Part shown: in pieces, positions 45,650 through 57,850 of the stretch | Position numbering within the stretch: the first letter of the stretch is position 1 | Layout of the letters: every line of letters starts with the position of its first letter | From: Cynocephalus volans | Taxonomy: Eukaryota > Chordata > Mammalia > Dermoptera > Cynocephalidae | Length of the DNA: 64,000 nucleotides | Direction of reading: 5' to 3' | Assembly: GCF_027409185.1 (NCBI RefSeq) | Contig: NC_084471.1 | Span: 8,400,535-8,464,534 of the forward strand | Translations under genes and position numbers: made by a program | Notes under the pieces: generated by a model | Seen by the model: the letters and a program-made list of their open reading frames with translations, nothing else | Told to the model about the DNA's origin: nothing | Databases searched by the model: none

Positions 45650-45870
45650 TCTCAGAGCTGGGAGAGGCCAGTGTGGATTCTGGAGTCAAGTCCACTGCCT
45701 GGGTTTGCATCCTGGCTCTGCCACCTGCTATGTGAATGACAACACTGGTCTGTGTGACATTTTCTGTGCCCTGGTTTCCTCATTTATGAAACCATAGTAG
45801 TAATAGAAACAACCTCACACATGGGGCTGCTGTGAGGAGGGATGGCCTCAGAAGGCCTGGCATGTAATCA
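45650..45870 (+). repeat. MIR SINE relic
   Basis: GATTCTGGAGTCAAGTCCAC, GCATCCTGGCTCTGCCACCT and CTGGTTTCCTCATTTATGAA follow sense MIR. Confidence 0.75.
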
Positions 45871-46149
45871 CCAGGCATTCGCTGTCTTGGGCTGTGCCCC
45901 TGAGCCCCAAGGACAGGTTGCTGGGATGACTGTTGGGCCTGGGACGGGAAGGCCACGCTGAGCACAGGTGGAGGATAATCAAGGACTGATGGGAACATCT
46001 CCTCTTCTCTTTGCACAGAACTTTCCATCTCCCCATTTCATAAAGGGAATGAAGTCCCCTCCTTATCTGGGCTCCTACATCCCTCACACAGGGCCTCTCC
46101 GCTGCTCCCCTGTCCTACCAGGCAGCTAGAGTGTGCCACTTTCTTTGGC

Positions 46150-46360
46150 CCCAATTCTAGTGGATAGGTCACATTTACTGAGCACCTGCCATCACTTGTT
46201 CTGTGCATTTACATGGATTAATTCCTTTGATTCTACACCAATCTGTGAAGGGGGGACAGTTATCATTCCTATTTTAAGGGACAAAAATGGAGACCTCAGA
46301 GGTTAAATATCTTGCCCAAAGACCCAGAGCCCAGATTGGAACCAGGGATTGGGCTCCTGT
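46150..46360 (-). repeat. MIR SINE relic
   Basis: ATTTACTGAGCACCTGCCAT, then TTGCCCAAAGACCCAGAGC, in antisense order. Confidence 0.75.
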
Positions 46361-46894
46361 GCCCATCCTCTTAACCCTAACTCCACCGGGCCCTCCTCCT
46401 CCTGTTTCCCACCTCACCCTGAAGCAGGAGCACCTGCGCTCCCAGAATGCCCATCTCTGTCTGCCAAGACTCTTACACCACCTCGGCCAAGAGGCCTTCC
46501 CAGCTCTCCCTCCTGCCATGCCACGCGGAGAATGCTGGCGGTGCCACACGTGGTCCTCGGGGTGTGGCTCCCCATGGTTGGTCCTGGGCCCCTTGACTGC
46601 CTCTCCTGGAGGCCAGGAGTTGGGCTGTGGCCAGTTTTGTGTCCCCCGTGAGATCTACAGGCCTGGTCAGCATACATTTCCTAAGGACCTACTATGTGCA
46701 AAACACAGAGACTCATATAGCAGCAGCTACCTATGCCCAGCTTGGGCTTCTCTCCCACACTCCAGACCCATCCAGCCAATGCCTTCTGCCACGTCTCCAC
46801 TTGGATGGCCAGTGGGCAGCTCCACCTCTGTAGGGCACAAACTGGGCTCCTGAAATTCACTCCCAAGCCTGCCCCATCTCACCTCCATCTTCCA

Positions 46895-47640
46895 CTCGCC
46901 CACTCAGGACAAAACCCCAGGATCCTCTCTCTTTCTCCTCCCTCATTCAATCTGTTGACAAATCCCATTGGTTCAACTTTCAAAATATATCAGCAATTTG
47001 GCCCTCCCCTCCACATCCATTGGACCACCTGCATTGCCCACCCAGATGAGCGCAGCAGCCTCCCCATGGGTCTCCCTGCCTCCTTCTTGCACCCTGGAAT
47101 CCATTCTTCACACAGTAGCTGACTGATCCCGCTAGGACTTGTCAGATGCACTGCTCTGCCCAGAACCCTGCAATGGCTCCCAGTTCATTCAGGGTCAAAG
47201 CAAAGTCCTGCCTTGGCCCCCGCTGTTCCCTCTCTGACCTCCGCTCCTGCCACCCCCACTCGTGCAATCATCTCCTTGCTCTTCTTCCAACGCATCATGT
47301 GCATTCCCACCTCTTTGCTCTTGCTGTTCCCTGCCCTCAGCACTCTTTCCTGTGACACTTACATCACTCCGTCTTTTACTTCCCTCAGAACTCTGATCAA
47401 AGTCACCTGCTCAGAGACTTTCCCTCGCCGCCCTCCCCCCGCCTTTTCCTGCTCCGTTTTTCTTCCCTGCCCTTTGCTCTCCATAGCACTTATCTCCACT
47501 AGACCTTACAGTATATGTGTACGTGTTACTAGAGGGCAACCTGCATTAGAGCAGGGCCTTGCCCGTCTTCTCACTGCTGGACCCCAGGTCCCCAACACAG
47601 GCAGGTGCTCAATAACAGTTTGTTGAATAAAAGGAAAGAT
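46895..47640 (+). repeat. L2 LINE 3' region
   Basis: A sense-oriented L2, from CAGGATCCTCTCTCTTTCTC through AATGGCTCCCAGTTCATTCA to a 3' end at CAGGTGCTCAATAACAG...TTGAATAAAAGG. It is one of the longer L2 copies here. Confidence 0.8.
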
Positions 47641-47649
47641 GATGGATAC

Positions 47650-48130
47650 TGTGCAGGGACAGCAGGTTGAACACCTGCTCTGTGCCAGGTTCTGTCCTGG
47701 GTGCTGAGGCGACATGTGTGAACCAGACCCCCTGCCCTGCCTGCACAGCCCTGTCTGGGGAGGGAGACAGACTCTGAGCAAGAAATCCCAGAGCAGGTGG
47801 AGCGGGTGGTATCAGGAATGAGTCTGGAGGCAAAAGTGGTCTAGCTGGTTGAGGGAGCCTTCTAAAGGTGGGGGCATAGATGAGGTGACCTGAAAGGTGG
47901 AGAGGACTTGGATGGGACAGAGGATCAGGTGGACAAGTGTGCAGTGTACTCCAGGGACTATGGACTGGGCTGGATGGACAGGGAAGAGTAGGTGGGGCCT
48001 TAAAGGTCAATAAGATGCAGGTGGGTGGAGAGAAGGGCAGGTTTTTCAGGCTGGGGTTTATGGTGTGGGCAGAGGCCCCGAGGTGGGGATGTGCAGGGCA
48101 TGTGTGGGGGACAAATTGGGGAAGGTCTCA
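47650..48130 (-). repeat. L2 LINE relic, antisense
   Basis: It starts at GTTGAACACCTGCTCTGTGC and continues in antisense L2 order. It lies tail-to-tail with the sense L2 that ends at 47640. Confidence 0.65.
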
Positions 48131-48269
48131 AGTGCTGCATGCAGTTGCATTAGGAGGAGCAGAGGAGGCCTGGGTTGGAATCCCAGCTCTCCTCCAACTG
48201 TGTGCTCCTGGACACAGCACTTCCCCTCTGTGGGGCTCAGTTTCCCCATCAGTGGATTGCTGATATATG

Positions 48270-48394
48270 CCTCTCCTGCTGCACTGTCCTGCCTCACAGA
48301 GAGGGAAGGACTCAGCCTGGAGGGACTGAGGGTAGAGAGGAGTCTGCCAGGAAGAGCATGGTGAGCAGGGGGAACAGAGTGTGCAAAGACACGG
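48270..48394 (+). repeat. Inverted duplicate, left arm
   Basis: This arm matches the reverse complement of 50280-50404 at about 88% over roughly 125 bp by eye, with one small indel. A core of about 60 bp from GGGTAGAGA to TGTGCAAAG has only about three differences. The underlying sequence is a minus-strand L2 piece, but the two arms share many changes not expected in the L2 consensus. Confidence 0.85.
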
Positions 48395-49969
48395 GGCACT
48401 TCTAGGCTGCATTTCTCCAGTCCCTCTTTCAGTGGGTAGAGAGGCAGGGAGGACAGTAACAGGGGTGGCTTTTTTGTCCCCAGTGAGGGCCATGCCTGGG
48501 GTGTGCTCAGCTCTGCACTTGAGGGGCAGCCCATCTTTAGCTTCACACTCTGCTATGCACCACAGCCTCCAAGCTGGAGAAGCCAAGGCTCAGAGCAGAG
48601 AAGTGACCAACGGCTACATGTACTGCATAGTTGGCAAATGGCAGATAAAGGACTTGAACTCAGACCTGCTTGGCGTCAAGCACTGCCATCCTTTTGCAAG
48701 ACTGAGCTGCTTCCTTAGGGTAGGTCAGGTGAGCTCATTCCAGGCCTGGGAGAGTGAGGATAGGGCAGGTGAAATGCCCGCTCATGATAGACTCACGCGT
48801 CCCAGCCCCCACCACAGGACTGCTCTGGTCATGGCCACTTCCTCCTTTGGAGAAGGTGAGTCAGTCCTTTGGAAAGCCCTCTGAGCCTTTCCGCTTGGCT
48901 GCAGCTTCTCTGAAGACTCTGGATTCTCCTGGAATGTTCAGAGCTCATTAACTCCCTAAAGCCTCTCAACCACCCCTTGTGGGAGGGGCTGGTTGAGAGG
49001 CTCCTTTATCCCTCCTTTAGAGCTGGGGAAACCAAGGCTGAGGAGCAGGTACCAAGGGAGGCCCACTGGTTAACTGGGGATGTCCCGCTGCGTTCACTCT
49101 CTGGAGGCTGTTTGGGGACAGAGGGCCTGGCTCCACGTGCAGCCTAGAGCTGGTGCTCCAGCCTAAGGTGGGAGTTTCAGGGGGCCAATTTCAGCCCACA
49201 CTGAGAAGAGCTTTCTTTCAGGTGTGCCCAAAGGGAGAGTCTTGGCAGGAGTGAGCTCCTCGCCATCACTGGGGTTCAAACAACCTCCACATGTTGGGGA
49301 AGAAGAGATTAAAGTCAGAGGGGCTGTGGACTGAGCACCCAGGCTTCTTTGACCTCTCCCAGCCTCAGTTCCCTTATCTGTGAAATATGGATATTAATAT
49401 TCAGCTATCAGAAGCATTAGTCGAGGAGCACTGTAAAGCACCCAGCCCTTTTACAGCCCACAGAAGGTACCCAGTAAGTGCCACTGTCCCCTCCTAGGCC
49501 TCTAAGCCTCCGCTGTAACAGTCAGGCTCTGAGGGCAGAGTGGGAAAGGGGCCACCTCCAACAGCTCTACTCCTGCCGAGCAGCCCCGCAGGCCCCTGCT
49601 GCCTCCATGTCCATAGAGGTGGGGTGTCCAGGCCCCATTTGGGCTGACCCAGACATCTGCCTTTGGGTCTCATCTGACAGCTGGGCTGGGTCATGGCCAG
49701 CACCTTCAGTAACTGGGAGACCCCACAGTGAGGTTTTGGCAAGCTGGGCTTTGAGGCAGATGCGGGCTTCTTGCCACCACTGACAAAGCAGGGGAGGCAG
49801 GGCTCACGTAATAACCACATTGCTCTAATCACAGCGCCACCCAGGCTGAGCCCAGAGCCTCCCTGCCCTTCTGAACTTCCCAGCTCCCTGACTAGGAAAT
49901 GGCATGATGCCAGGACCCAGGGGGCTGGAGAAGTCTCACACCAGTGGACTCTGTCACAGTGCTCCAGGT

Positions 49970-50150
49970 AATTGGTATTTGTTGGGCACCTACTCTATGC
50001 CAGGGGTTTCCCTTACACTCACTCAGATGAGTCTTGAGGTGCAATCTCATTTTACAAAAGAAGAAGCCGAGGCTCAGGGAGAAGCAGCAGCTTGGCTACA
50101 GCCATATCAGAGCCAGGATTCTAACTCAGGGCAGTGGAACTCCAAGGTGA
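49970..50150 (-). repeat. MIR SINE relic
   Basis: TTGTTGGGCACCTACTCTAT, CAATCTCATTTTACAAAAGA and GCCAGGATTCTAACTCAGGG in antisense order. Confidence 0.75.
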
Positions 50151-50279
50151 ATAAGCATTCCCTATGTCCTGCCATCCCCTGGGCAAGGCAACGGGAGGAG
50201 CACTGGTTCAGAGCTCTGAAGTGTGATGGGGGACCCCAGGCTGTGCAGGGATATGGAGCCACAGTTCTGACTCTGCCCT

Positions 50280-50404
50280 TGCGCCTTTGCACATTCTGTT
50301 CCCCCTGCTCACCATGCTCTTCCTGACAGACTTCTCTCTACCCTCTGTCTCTCCAGGCTTAAGTCTCTCTCTCTCTGTGAGGCAGGGCAGTGCAGCAGGA
50401 AAGG
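50280..50404 (-). repeat. Inverted duplicate, right arm
   Basis: The partner of 48270-48394, in opposite orientation and about 1.9 kb away. Flanks on either side do not match, so the duplicated block is short. A transcript crossing both arms could form a long hairpin. Confidence 0.85.
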
Positions 50405-50599
50405 AGTCCTGCATGACTGGGAGTCCAGCAGGCCTCTCTTCAAATCCTGCCCGCCACCACTAAGCCTTGAGGGAGAAAAATGAGGGGAACAGCATGCAAA
50501 CAGGGAACAGCATAGGCAAAGGCAGGAGGGTGTGAGGGCCTTGGAGAGCTGCATCAGTTAGGAGGGTGGAGACAGGTCTGGGCAGAGGGAGGAGGCCTG

Positions 50600-50745
50600 G
50601 GTTGGGCTGCCCTTTGCCCCTTCTGAGGCTTTACCCAGGCTGTCCTCCCTGCCTGGCCTGTCCTTCCTTTTCTGTCTAAGCCTTTGTGCCAAGTCCCTGC
50701 TCATTGTTGTCCCCTGTCAGTCCTTCCCTGAGCCACTCCCCTCAA
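50600..50745 (+). repeat. L2-like relic
   Basis: A pyrimidine-rich L2 sense segment around GCCTGGCCTGTCCTTCC and CCTTCCCTGAGCCACTCC. Confidence 0.45.
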
Positions 50746-51583
50746 TGCTGCTCCTTCCCCAGTGTTCCCACATCCCCAAGTGCTGCCTCGACTTGAGCAG
50801 TTGGTGACCTGGGTTGTGCGGGTTTCTATCTTGCCTGAGTGTAATGGAAAGATCTTTGGCTTAAATCCTGGCTCTGGCCCTTGACTGCTGGGTGACTCTG
50901 GACAAGTTACCTCACCTCTCTGTGTCTTCATATGCAAGATGACAATAGCAGCCCCCAACTCACAGGGTTCTCTAGGGGATTAAATGAAGGTGTGCTTATA
51001 GAGCAGCAAACCATACCGCCTCAGAAAGTCAGCCAGCTGGGACACACACGTTCATGTACACCATTATCATAATTTGTGAGTCCCTTGAGGGCAGGGCCTG
51101 CGTCTGGTGCCCAGCTCATGGTAAGGCAGAATCGGAGCTCAGTGATCACTTCTGGAATGAATGGGCAACCTGTTCTGCTCAAATGGGATCTCTAATAATG
51201 CTAACAATAACCTATAACAATAACAATAAATGGATAGTGATCATTTATGGGATGCATACTTCATTTTGTTTAATCCTGACCACCCTGTGACATGGGAATT
51301 ATTAGACCCATTTTGCTAATAATATACTAGAGGCTTAGAGGCTACCTGGAATCCAGTGAGTACTTGAGCAGTCAGGTTACACCTGGCTCTGGCTAACTGC
51401 TGCTTTTTGTGTTGGTTAGGACCTATCCTGTTACGCCCCTTGTTGGATGATCTAGACACCCTACTCTCTCCCTCCTGGGTGTCCTTCCCCATCTCAGGCC
51501 ACCCCTTGGAGTGACTGGGGTAAGGGGATGTGGACATGGGGGCCTGTGGATATCTGTCAGTTCATGAGTCCTGTGCTCGATCC

Positions 51584-51636
51584 TACACACATGCACACAC
51601 TCACACGACCACACACACACACATGCACACACATGA
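51584..51636 (+). repeat. (CA)n microsatellite, interrupted
   Basis: Runs of CA broken by TG and GA steps. Confidence 0.9.
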
Positions 51637-52395
51637 CCTCTGTGGCCAACAAGTCCACCAGGTCTCCAGAGCCACATCTGACTCTTCTCCACAACTGCAA
51701 ACCCGTGGGAAGTCAGGTGAAATGCTGCAGTGGAGTTGTCACTGCTCATCATTTCTTTGGCTTCAGGCTCTGGGCTGTCACACCCATGGGGTGGGATGGA
51801 GCTGGAGACTTCTCACCCCCGGTGCAGTGTCGTGTCTGGCACAGTGACAGTGGCAAGGAAGGAGCGCGCACTCTCTGCCCAGTTTCATCAGTCAAGGGCA
51901 CCAGGGGGTCTTGGGCAACCCACACAATCTCTCAGCTTGTTCCTCATTGGTTCAGTCACCCCCTGACCCCACCCTGTCCATTCTGTCTACCTGTCCAGGC
52001 TGGATTTGAGGCTCAAGTAGGAAAATGAACACAGGCGATTAAAGAGGGGAAGAGCAGGAGAAATGCAAAGTAATGGTGGCTGGGGGTGGCATTCAGAGGA
52101 GTCCAGCAGCTGGGCTCCACCTGGGCCTCCTAGAGAAGGTGCTGCGTAGATGCTTCTCGCCAAGTGGGGGGGTGGGTCAGCCTGGATTATCCTCTGTTGA
52201 GCTCAACTCAGCTCTGGGGACCACCCATGGCTGTGCCCATCTGGCAGCCTCTGAGGGCAGAGGACTCTTTAAAGTGTCACATGGCAGGCTAGAGAAGCTG
52301 GTGGCCAGGGGATAAAGGCAGCAACAGGACAGGTCAGATCCATGTGGGACCTAGGGCAGACCAGCGCAAGAACAAACCGGGACCCCAGCGAGCTT

Positions 52396-53225
52396 TATTC
52401 ATTCATTCATTCATTCATTCATTCATTCATTCTGTACATGTTTATGGAGCACTTCATATATGCCCTGCAGGCCCTGTGCTTAGTGCTGGGGACACAACAG
52501 TGGACAAGACAGACAAAACCCCTGCCCTCATGGAGATCACATTCTAATGCAGAGAGACAAAAAACATAACGCTGAAGTAACACATATTGTGGTCAAGAGT
52601 GATTAGTGCTGAGGAGAAAAATAGAATAGGGAAGAGGGGATATGGGGTGGATTTTTCTTTTTCAGTTATAAATAGGTGTCCAAGGAAGGTCTACTTAAGA
52701 AAGTGACATTTGAGCAAAGACAGGAAGGAGGTGAGTTGGATGGTTTTCTGGGGTAAGAGCATCCAGGCAGAGGCAGCAGCCAGGCAAAGGCCTGGAGGGG
52801 AGCGTACCTGGCACAGTCAAGGAACAGTGAGGGGCTGGTGTGGCTGGAGGGAAGCAGGGGGAGGTGGTGGCAGATGAGCTCAGAGAGGAAATGGAGGCCA
52901 GATGGTGAGGCCTCCTGGACGCACCATTTAAAAGGATCCCTCTGGCTGCTCAGTTGAGAGTAGACGGGGGAGGGGCAAGGGCAGAATCAGGGAGACAGAG
53001 AGGAGGCTGTTGAAAATAATCTAACAGGATTTGTGGATGACTTGGATGTGGAAGAGAGGGACAGAGAGCAGAGGTGTCCAGGATGACTCCAGAGAGTTCT
53101 GGCCAATTTGCTGGGAAGGCCGGCTGGGCCTAGAGGCTCCGCTGAGGCCCTAGGGGAGGCTGGAAACACAAGGATGGGCTGGGACAAGGACCATCAAGGA
53201 GTCGGGGGTGGTCGTGCCCCAAACA
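52396..53225 (-). repeat. L2 LINE relic, antisense, with ATTC microsatellite at its end
   Basis: A long antisense L2. An (ATTC)n run of about nine copies (52396-52432) leads into TTTATGGAGCACTTCATATA, then GGAGATCACATTCTAATGCA, GACATTTGAGCAAAGACAGG and AGGATTTGTGGATGACTTGG. It is the longest L2 copy of the minus orientation. Confidence 0.8.
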
Positions 53226-53799
53226 GTCATAAACCCTTGGTGGAGAGGGGCGCTCCATCTCAGCAGCCCCTTATGGATTAGAGAACTGGGGGTTTCTGCA
53301 CCCCAGCAGCTCATGGGGTGATGTGGATCCCATCCTGGCCCCAGGAAGGGCCATCCTCTCTGTGCCCTGAACAGCTCTGTGCTCTGGACTGGAGGCTGGG
53401 CTTAAAGTGGCCCGTGGACTGGTATGAACCCCTTTCTACTCGTCCGTCAACCCATCCATTCATCCACACATCTACCCGCCCTCCTCCCTGTCCTCCATGC
53501 CTTCTCCCTGCCATCCAGGCACTGGGACCCATTCATGAACTTAACAGATAGGGTCCTTTCTCTCCTGCACTTGGCATTCGTGTGTCTGGGCCTGAAACAG
53601 CTTCTCTACAGGGCAGAATATGAGCCAACAGATACTTGTAATTCTTTCCAATTTAAGGTCACTTGACAAGTTTGTGACTACATGTGATTTGATTATTAAG
53701 CATTTCTAAGTCATTTAAAATAAAGTCACTATCAGAAAAAACTCCTGGTCAGGTCATGCCTCCTTGTTTGGGTTCCAGAAGACTGGCGGAGTTGCAGGC

Positions 53800-54265
53800 T
53801 CTGTGCTGCTGAGGCTCAGGGAGGGGGGCTCCGAGGAGGCACCTTTACACCTAGGCAGGGAGGGGGCAAAGGGCACTTGGGGTGGGAGGCACAGCACGTG
53901 CAAAGGCACAGACTGACGGAGTGTGTGGAATGGGATGGCAACACAGCCAGGTCAGCCAACCATGGAGGGTCTTGTGGCCAACCGTGGAGGGTATCGTGGA
54001 GCTTCTGGCCTTTGTTCTGAGGGCGGTGGGGAGCCATAGAAGGTTTCTGAGCTGGAGAATGACCCTCCCTGTGCTGATGTTTAGCCGGTGGCACCAAAGA
54101 GGGTGAATGAGGAAAGGTAAGTAGTTGGAGGTGGGAAGCCAGTGAGGAGGCTGTGGGTCTTGGCCAGTTAGGGGGTGCCAAGACCTGACTATGGGCAAAG
54201 GGGTGTCAAGGGGATGGATATGGGAAATGTCACAGCGGTGAGTGGATGGACCTGATAATAGGGGG
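53800..54265 (-). repeat. L2 LINE relic, antisense
   Basis: It covers an L2 segment also present in the copy just upstream, so it is a separate insertion. Landmarks are CACGTGCAAAGGCACAGACT and GGGGAGCCATAGAAGGTTTC. It carries an imperfect 22-bp tandem duplication near 53956-54000. Confidence 0.7.
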
Positions 54266-54514
54266 CAGTGCTGCCTGCAGAGGTCTCACAGTCGGCCACC
54301 TCAGATGTCCTCAGCCCAGATGTGCTCCTCCTACAGTGCTCCCCACCTCTGGACATGTCCCCATCCCCACCTGGCCCTTTTCATTACCACAACCCGGTGC
54401 CGTCCTGGGCTCCCTCTCCCCCACATTGGTGCTGTCCCCAAGTCCTTCCTGGGGGACTTGATTTGGGCTCCCAAATTCCTACTCAGTGTGCCCTTCCCTC
54501 CACCTCTGCCTAAG

Positions 54515-54822
54515 CTGGCATTTTACACTCCCACCAGCAAGCGCGAGGATTCCAGTTTCTCTACGTCCTCACCAACACTTATTATGGCCTGTCTTTTTGA
54601 TATCCCAGTGGGTGTGAAATGGTATCTCATTGTGGTTTTGACTAATGACTAATAATGTTGAGCATATTTTCATGTGCTTATTGGCCACTTGTATATCTTC
54701 TTTGGAGAAATATCTATCCAAATCCTTTGCCCATTTTTAAATTGGGTTATTTGTCCTTTTATTGTTGAGTTGTAAGAGTTTTTATATTTCTGGATATAAA
54801 TCCCTTATCAGGAGGAAGGAGC
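54515..54822 (-). repeat. L1 ORF2 fragment, antisense
   Basis: The + strand shows the complement of L1 ORF2: ACACTCCCACCAGCAAG, GTATCTCATTGTGGTTTTGA, TCCTTTGCCCATTTTTAAAT and CTGGATATAAATCCCTTATC. It is a truncated relic. Confidence 0.8.
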
Positions 54823-56867
54823 TGGGACACCAGGCCCAGGAGCCAGGCCCTGGGGCCACCCAGGCTTCATACTCCCAGTGCTGGGGGCTGTGGACTCAGA
54901 GGTCTCACTGTGGGTCTCCAATGTCTCCTGGGAGGGTGGACATCTGCCCTACGAGTCAGCTCCCACCCCCAGCTCCCTCTCTCCCTCTGCCTCAGCCAGC
55001 TTCAGACACCACCAGGTAGACACTTCACAGGGCCTATGGTGCCACCACACACCAGGTCCCAGGCCCAGCAGCTGGTTTTTGCCTCAAGGACAAGGGAAAA
55101 CTCTGGATCCTTTCAGAGGTGACCACAGAGAAGCCACCTCCTGCTCCATGCCCACAGGGACACGGCCAAAACCGCGGCCGGTAGACCAGTGCCTCCATGG
55201 CCCAGAGGTCAAGCCCAAGGCTTGCCTGGCAGGCAGCGGGCGGGAGGCCTGCCAGGGTAGCCGCAGCCCCTTTGTGCCAGGCCCTCCCTCTCCCTGCTTA
55301 TTTAAACTTTCCTGAACTTTCCACAGTTTGTAAGTTGAGCTCCTATAGTTTTGAGAATCAAGGGAAATGTAAAAAAAACAAAACTCAACCACAGCTGCTG
55401 GCTGATTCAGCTCGTTTGGGGGATTCTTTCTTTGGCTGCCCAGGGTTGGGAGCTGGGCTAAAAACACAGGAGCAGTGCTTGCTGGGCCTGTCCTATGGGG
55501 TCTCACCTCCTCTTCTAACCTTCTGCGCTGGGGTGTCCCCCTCATGTCATTGCTTGTGACTCTGTCGTGCATCCCTTCTGTGCTGAGGGTCCTGGGCCAC
55601 TGCAAAGGCAGCAAGAAACAGCTCCTGCCCAAGGTACAAAGCAGGAGTTGTCAATCCAGGGACAGGGGACCTAGGTAAAGCTGGGGGGCGCCTAAGTGTC
55701 GCCTCCAGAAGCTGGGGCGAGATCCATAGGTAAGGAAGTCCCAAACCATCCTTTGAGGAGGGTTAGGATTTCAAAAAGGCAGTGAGGACATTTCAGGCAG
55801 AGAGAACAGCTTGTGCAAAGGCCTGGCACACTGGGGAGGCCTGCTGAGGGAAGCCCACCACCAGAGAGCCACAGCCCCCTCCAGGGAGAAGCGGAAGGTG
55901 AGAAGCAGAAGGTGGAGCTGACTGTCCCTGGGCCCCTAGTGCCTGGCAGTGAACTGGTTTTACATCCTGGCTACGCCTCCCTGATGATGCTCCTCAGTGC
56001 GAACGAGCCCTCCAGGTCCCCTCCCCAGCTTCTGCCCCACTCCTCGGCCCGTGTTCCCTGACCCCTCCCTTGAAGACTTGCTGGCCACCCTCCCAGGAGA
56101 CGTTCTGGGTTGAGAGAGTTTTTTGCCTTTGCAGGATTGGGCCTCCGGGTTTTGCTCTTCACTCCCGCAGCGCCCCAGCTGGGCCTGCCACCCGCCACCT
56201 GCCACCCGCCCACGTGGACCCCCCTCTGCCCCTGCTGGCGATGCATCGGCTTTGGCAAGCTCTGGGCCCTGAGGCCTCTCTGCTCACTGATTACACAGCA
56301 GCCGGTGGGCTCGGGAGCCAGAGCGAGAGATTTATTGTGGTTTTTAGGGGGCGTTTAGGAGCCAACGTGATAATGTCTGTGAACGCACTTTGTAAACTGT
56401 AACGGGGGAGTGTCATGCACACGTAAGGGGCTGGGGCTGGGGACGGTAGCCCAGCCCCCAGATGACATCTTGTGTCTCAGATGGGAAGCCCCTGGGGATG
56501 GGTGGGCTGGAGAAGTTCTGCTGGGCTCTATGACCAGAGCCCCAGGCTGCATCTGTTGGAACAGGGCCTCCCTGGGCCTGCAGGGGCCCGTCTGTGTCAC
56601 CAGGCAGCTCTGGAATGAGCTGTGAGCCAGAAAATTGCCCAGGTCCCTCCCTTGCCCAAGAAACCCAGTCGTACTGCAGCAGCGGTGACACCCTTCCTGG
56701 CTGCAGAGTGGGAACGACTCCTGGCCTCCTGACCCCTGCTGTGGGCAGATAGTTAACGAGGGGACAGCAGCTGGACTGGGCTGTTTCCCAGGAAGAGGAA
56801 CAAACAGGCAGGGGGGCTATGCCATCCCATCTTTCAAGCTAAACGTTACTATCAGAGTTCTTATTCA

Positions 56868-57120
56868 GTGGCAAATATTTGTTGAGCACCTACTATGTGC
56901 TTGGCACTGTTCTGGATGCTGGGGGTACAGCAGGGATCAAGACAGACAAAAATCCCCGTTCTTATGGACCTTGGGGGAAGGAGGGCAAAGATACACAATC
57001 CACATGCAAATAAAGATGATTTTAAATAATGATCGTTACTATAGAGACAGTAAAACAGGGGGATTGGGAACTATTGAAGCTGTGGGGGGCGGTCAGGAAA
57101 GGCCTCTCTGAAGCATCCCT
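56868..57120 (-). repeat. L2 3' end, antisense
   Basis: ATTTGTTGAGCACCTACTAT, then GGATGCTGGGGGTACAGCAG and ATCAAGACAGACAAAAATCC. A clear antisense L2 3' end. Confidence 0.8.
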
Positions 57121-57619
57121 TACCCCTCTCTCCAAGTGGGACCACTCCACGGCCTCTGGAACAATTCTGGGCCCCAATGGGGCTCAGCTGGTCCCCCAAC
57201 AACCTGCCAATCACTATTAGCAAGCCTGTTGCCTAGGTAGCCTTGGGGCTCCCAGACCTGCAGACAAGGGGCTGCCCTGGGTTAGGTGCCCTCATTTGGC
57301 CACTGCTGGGGCTGTGGCCAGGATCCTGGGCTGAGCTGTCTGCATGCGGTCCTGGAGCTGATAAGAGGCAGTGGGAGGGCAAGGCACAGGCACAGCTGGA
57401 AAAAATGCTGCAGGTGCTGCTATGTCCCAATCTTACAGCTGAGGAAATGGGGGCCTGCCCCGAGGGCCCCAGCTGATAGAGACAGAATTTGAACATAGGT
57501 CTGTCTCATTATTTTCCAAACTAAAAATCAGGCCTATAGTCTCCTGGGGACAGCAGGAGAGCTCCTTGAGCTTGGGGCTGCCTGCCTTCATTAATCTCTA
57601 GAGTAATGAGAAGCAAACT

Positions 57620-57850
57620 AACGCTGTTTGAGCATTACTGGTGCTGGGCACTGCTCTAAGTACAGGACCTGAGTTATCTAATTTAATTCCCAGCACAACC
57701 TGATAAGGTGGGAACTGTCATTACTATCCCCATTTTACAGATAGGGTAACTGAGGCCCACTGAAGTTAAGTAACCAGTTAAGTGGCTGGTGCAGTGGAGC
57801 CAGGATGTGAACCCTCCAGGACCCACACTTTTAACTGCTCCCTTTTGCTG
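57620..57850 (-). repeat. MIR SINE relic
   Basis: CCCCATTTTACAGATAGGGT and CCAGGATGTGAACCCTCCAG in antisense order. A further antisense MIR lies at about 57900-58100. Confidence 0.8.
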
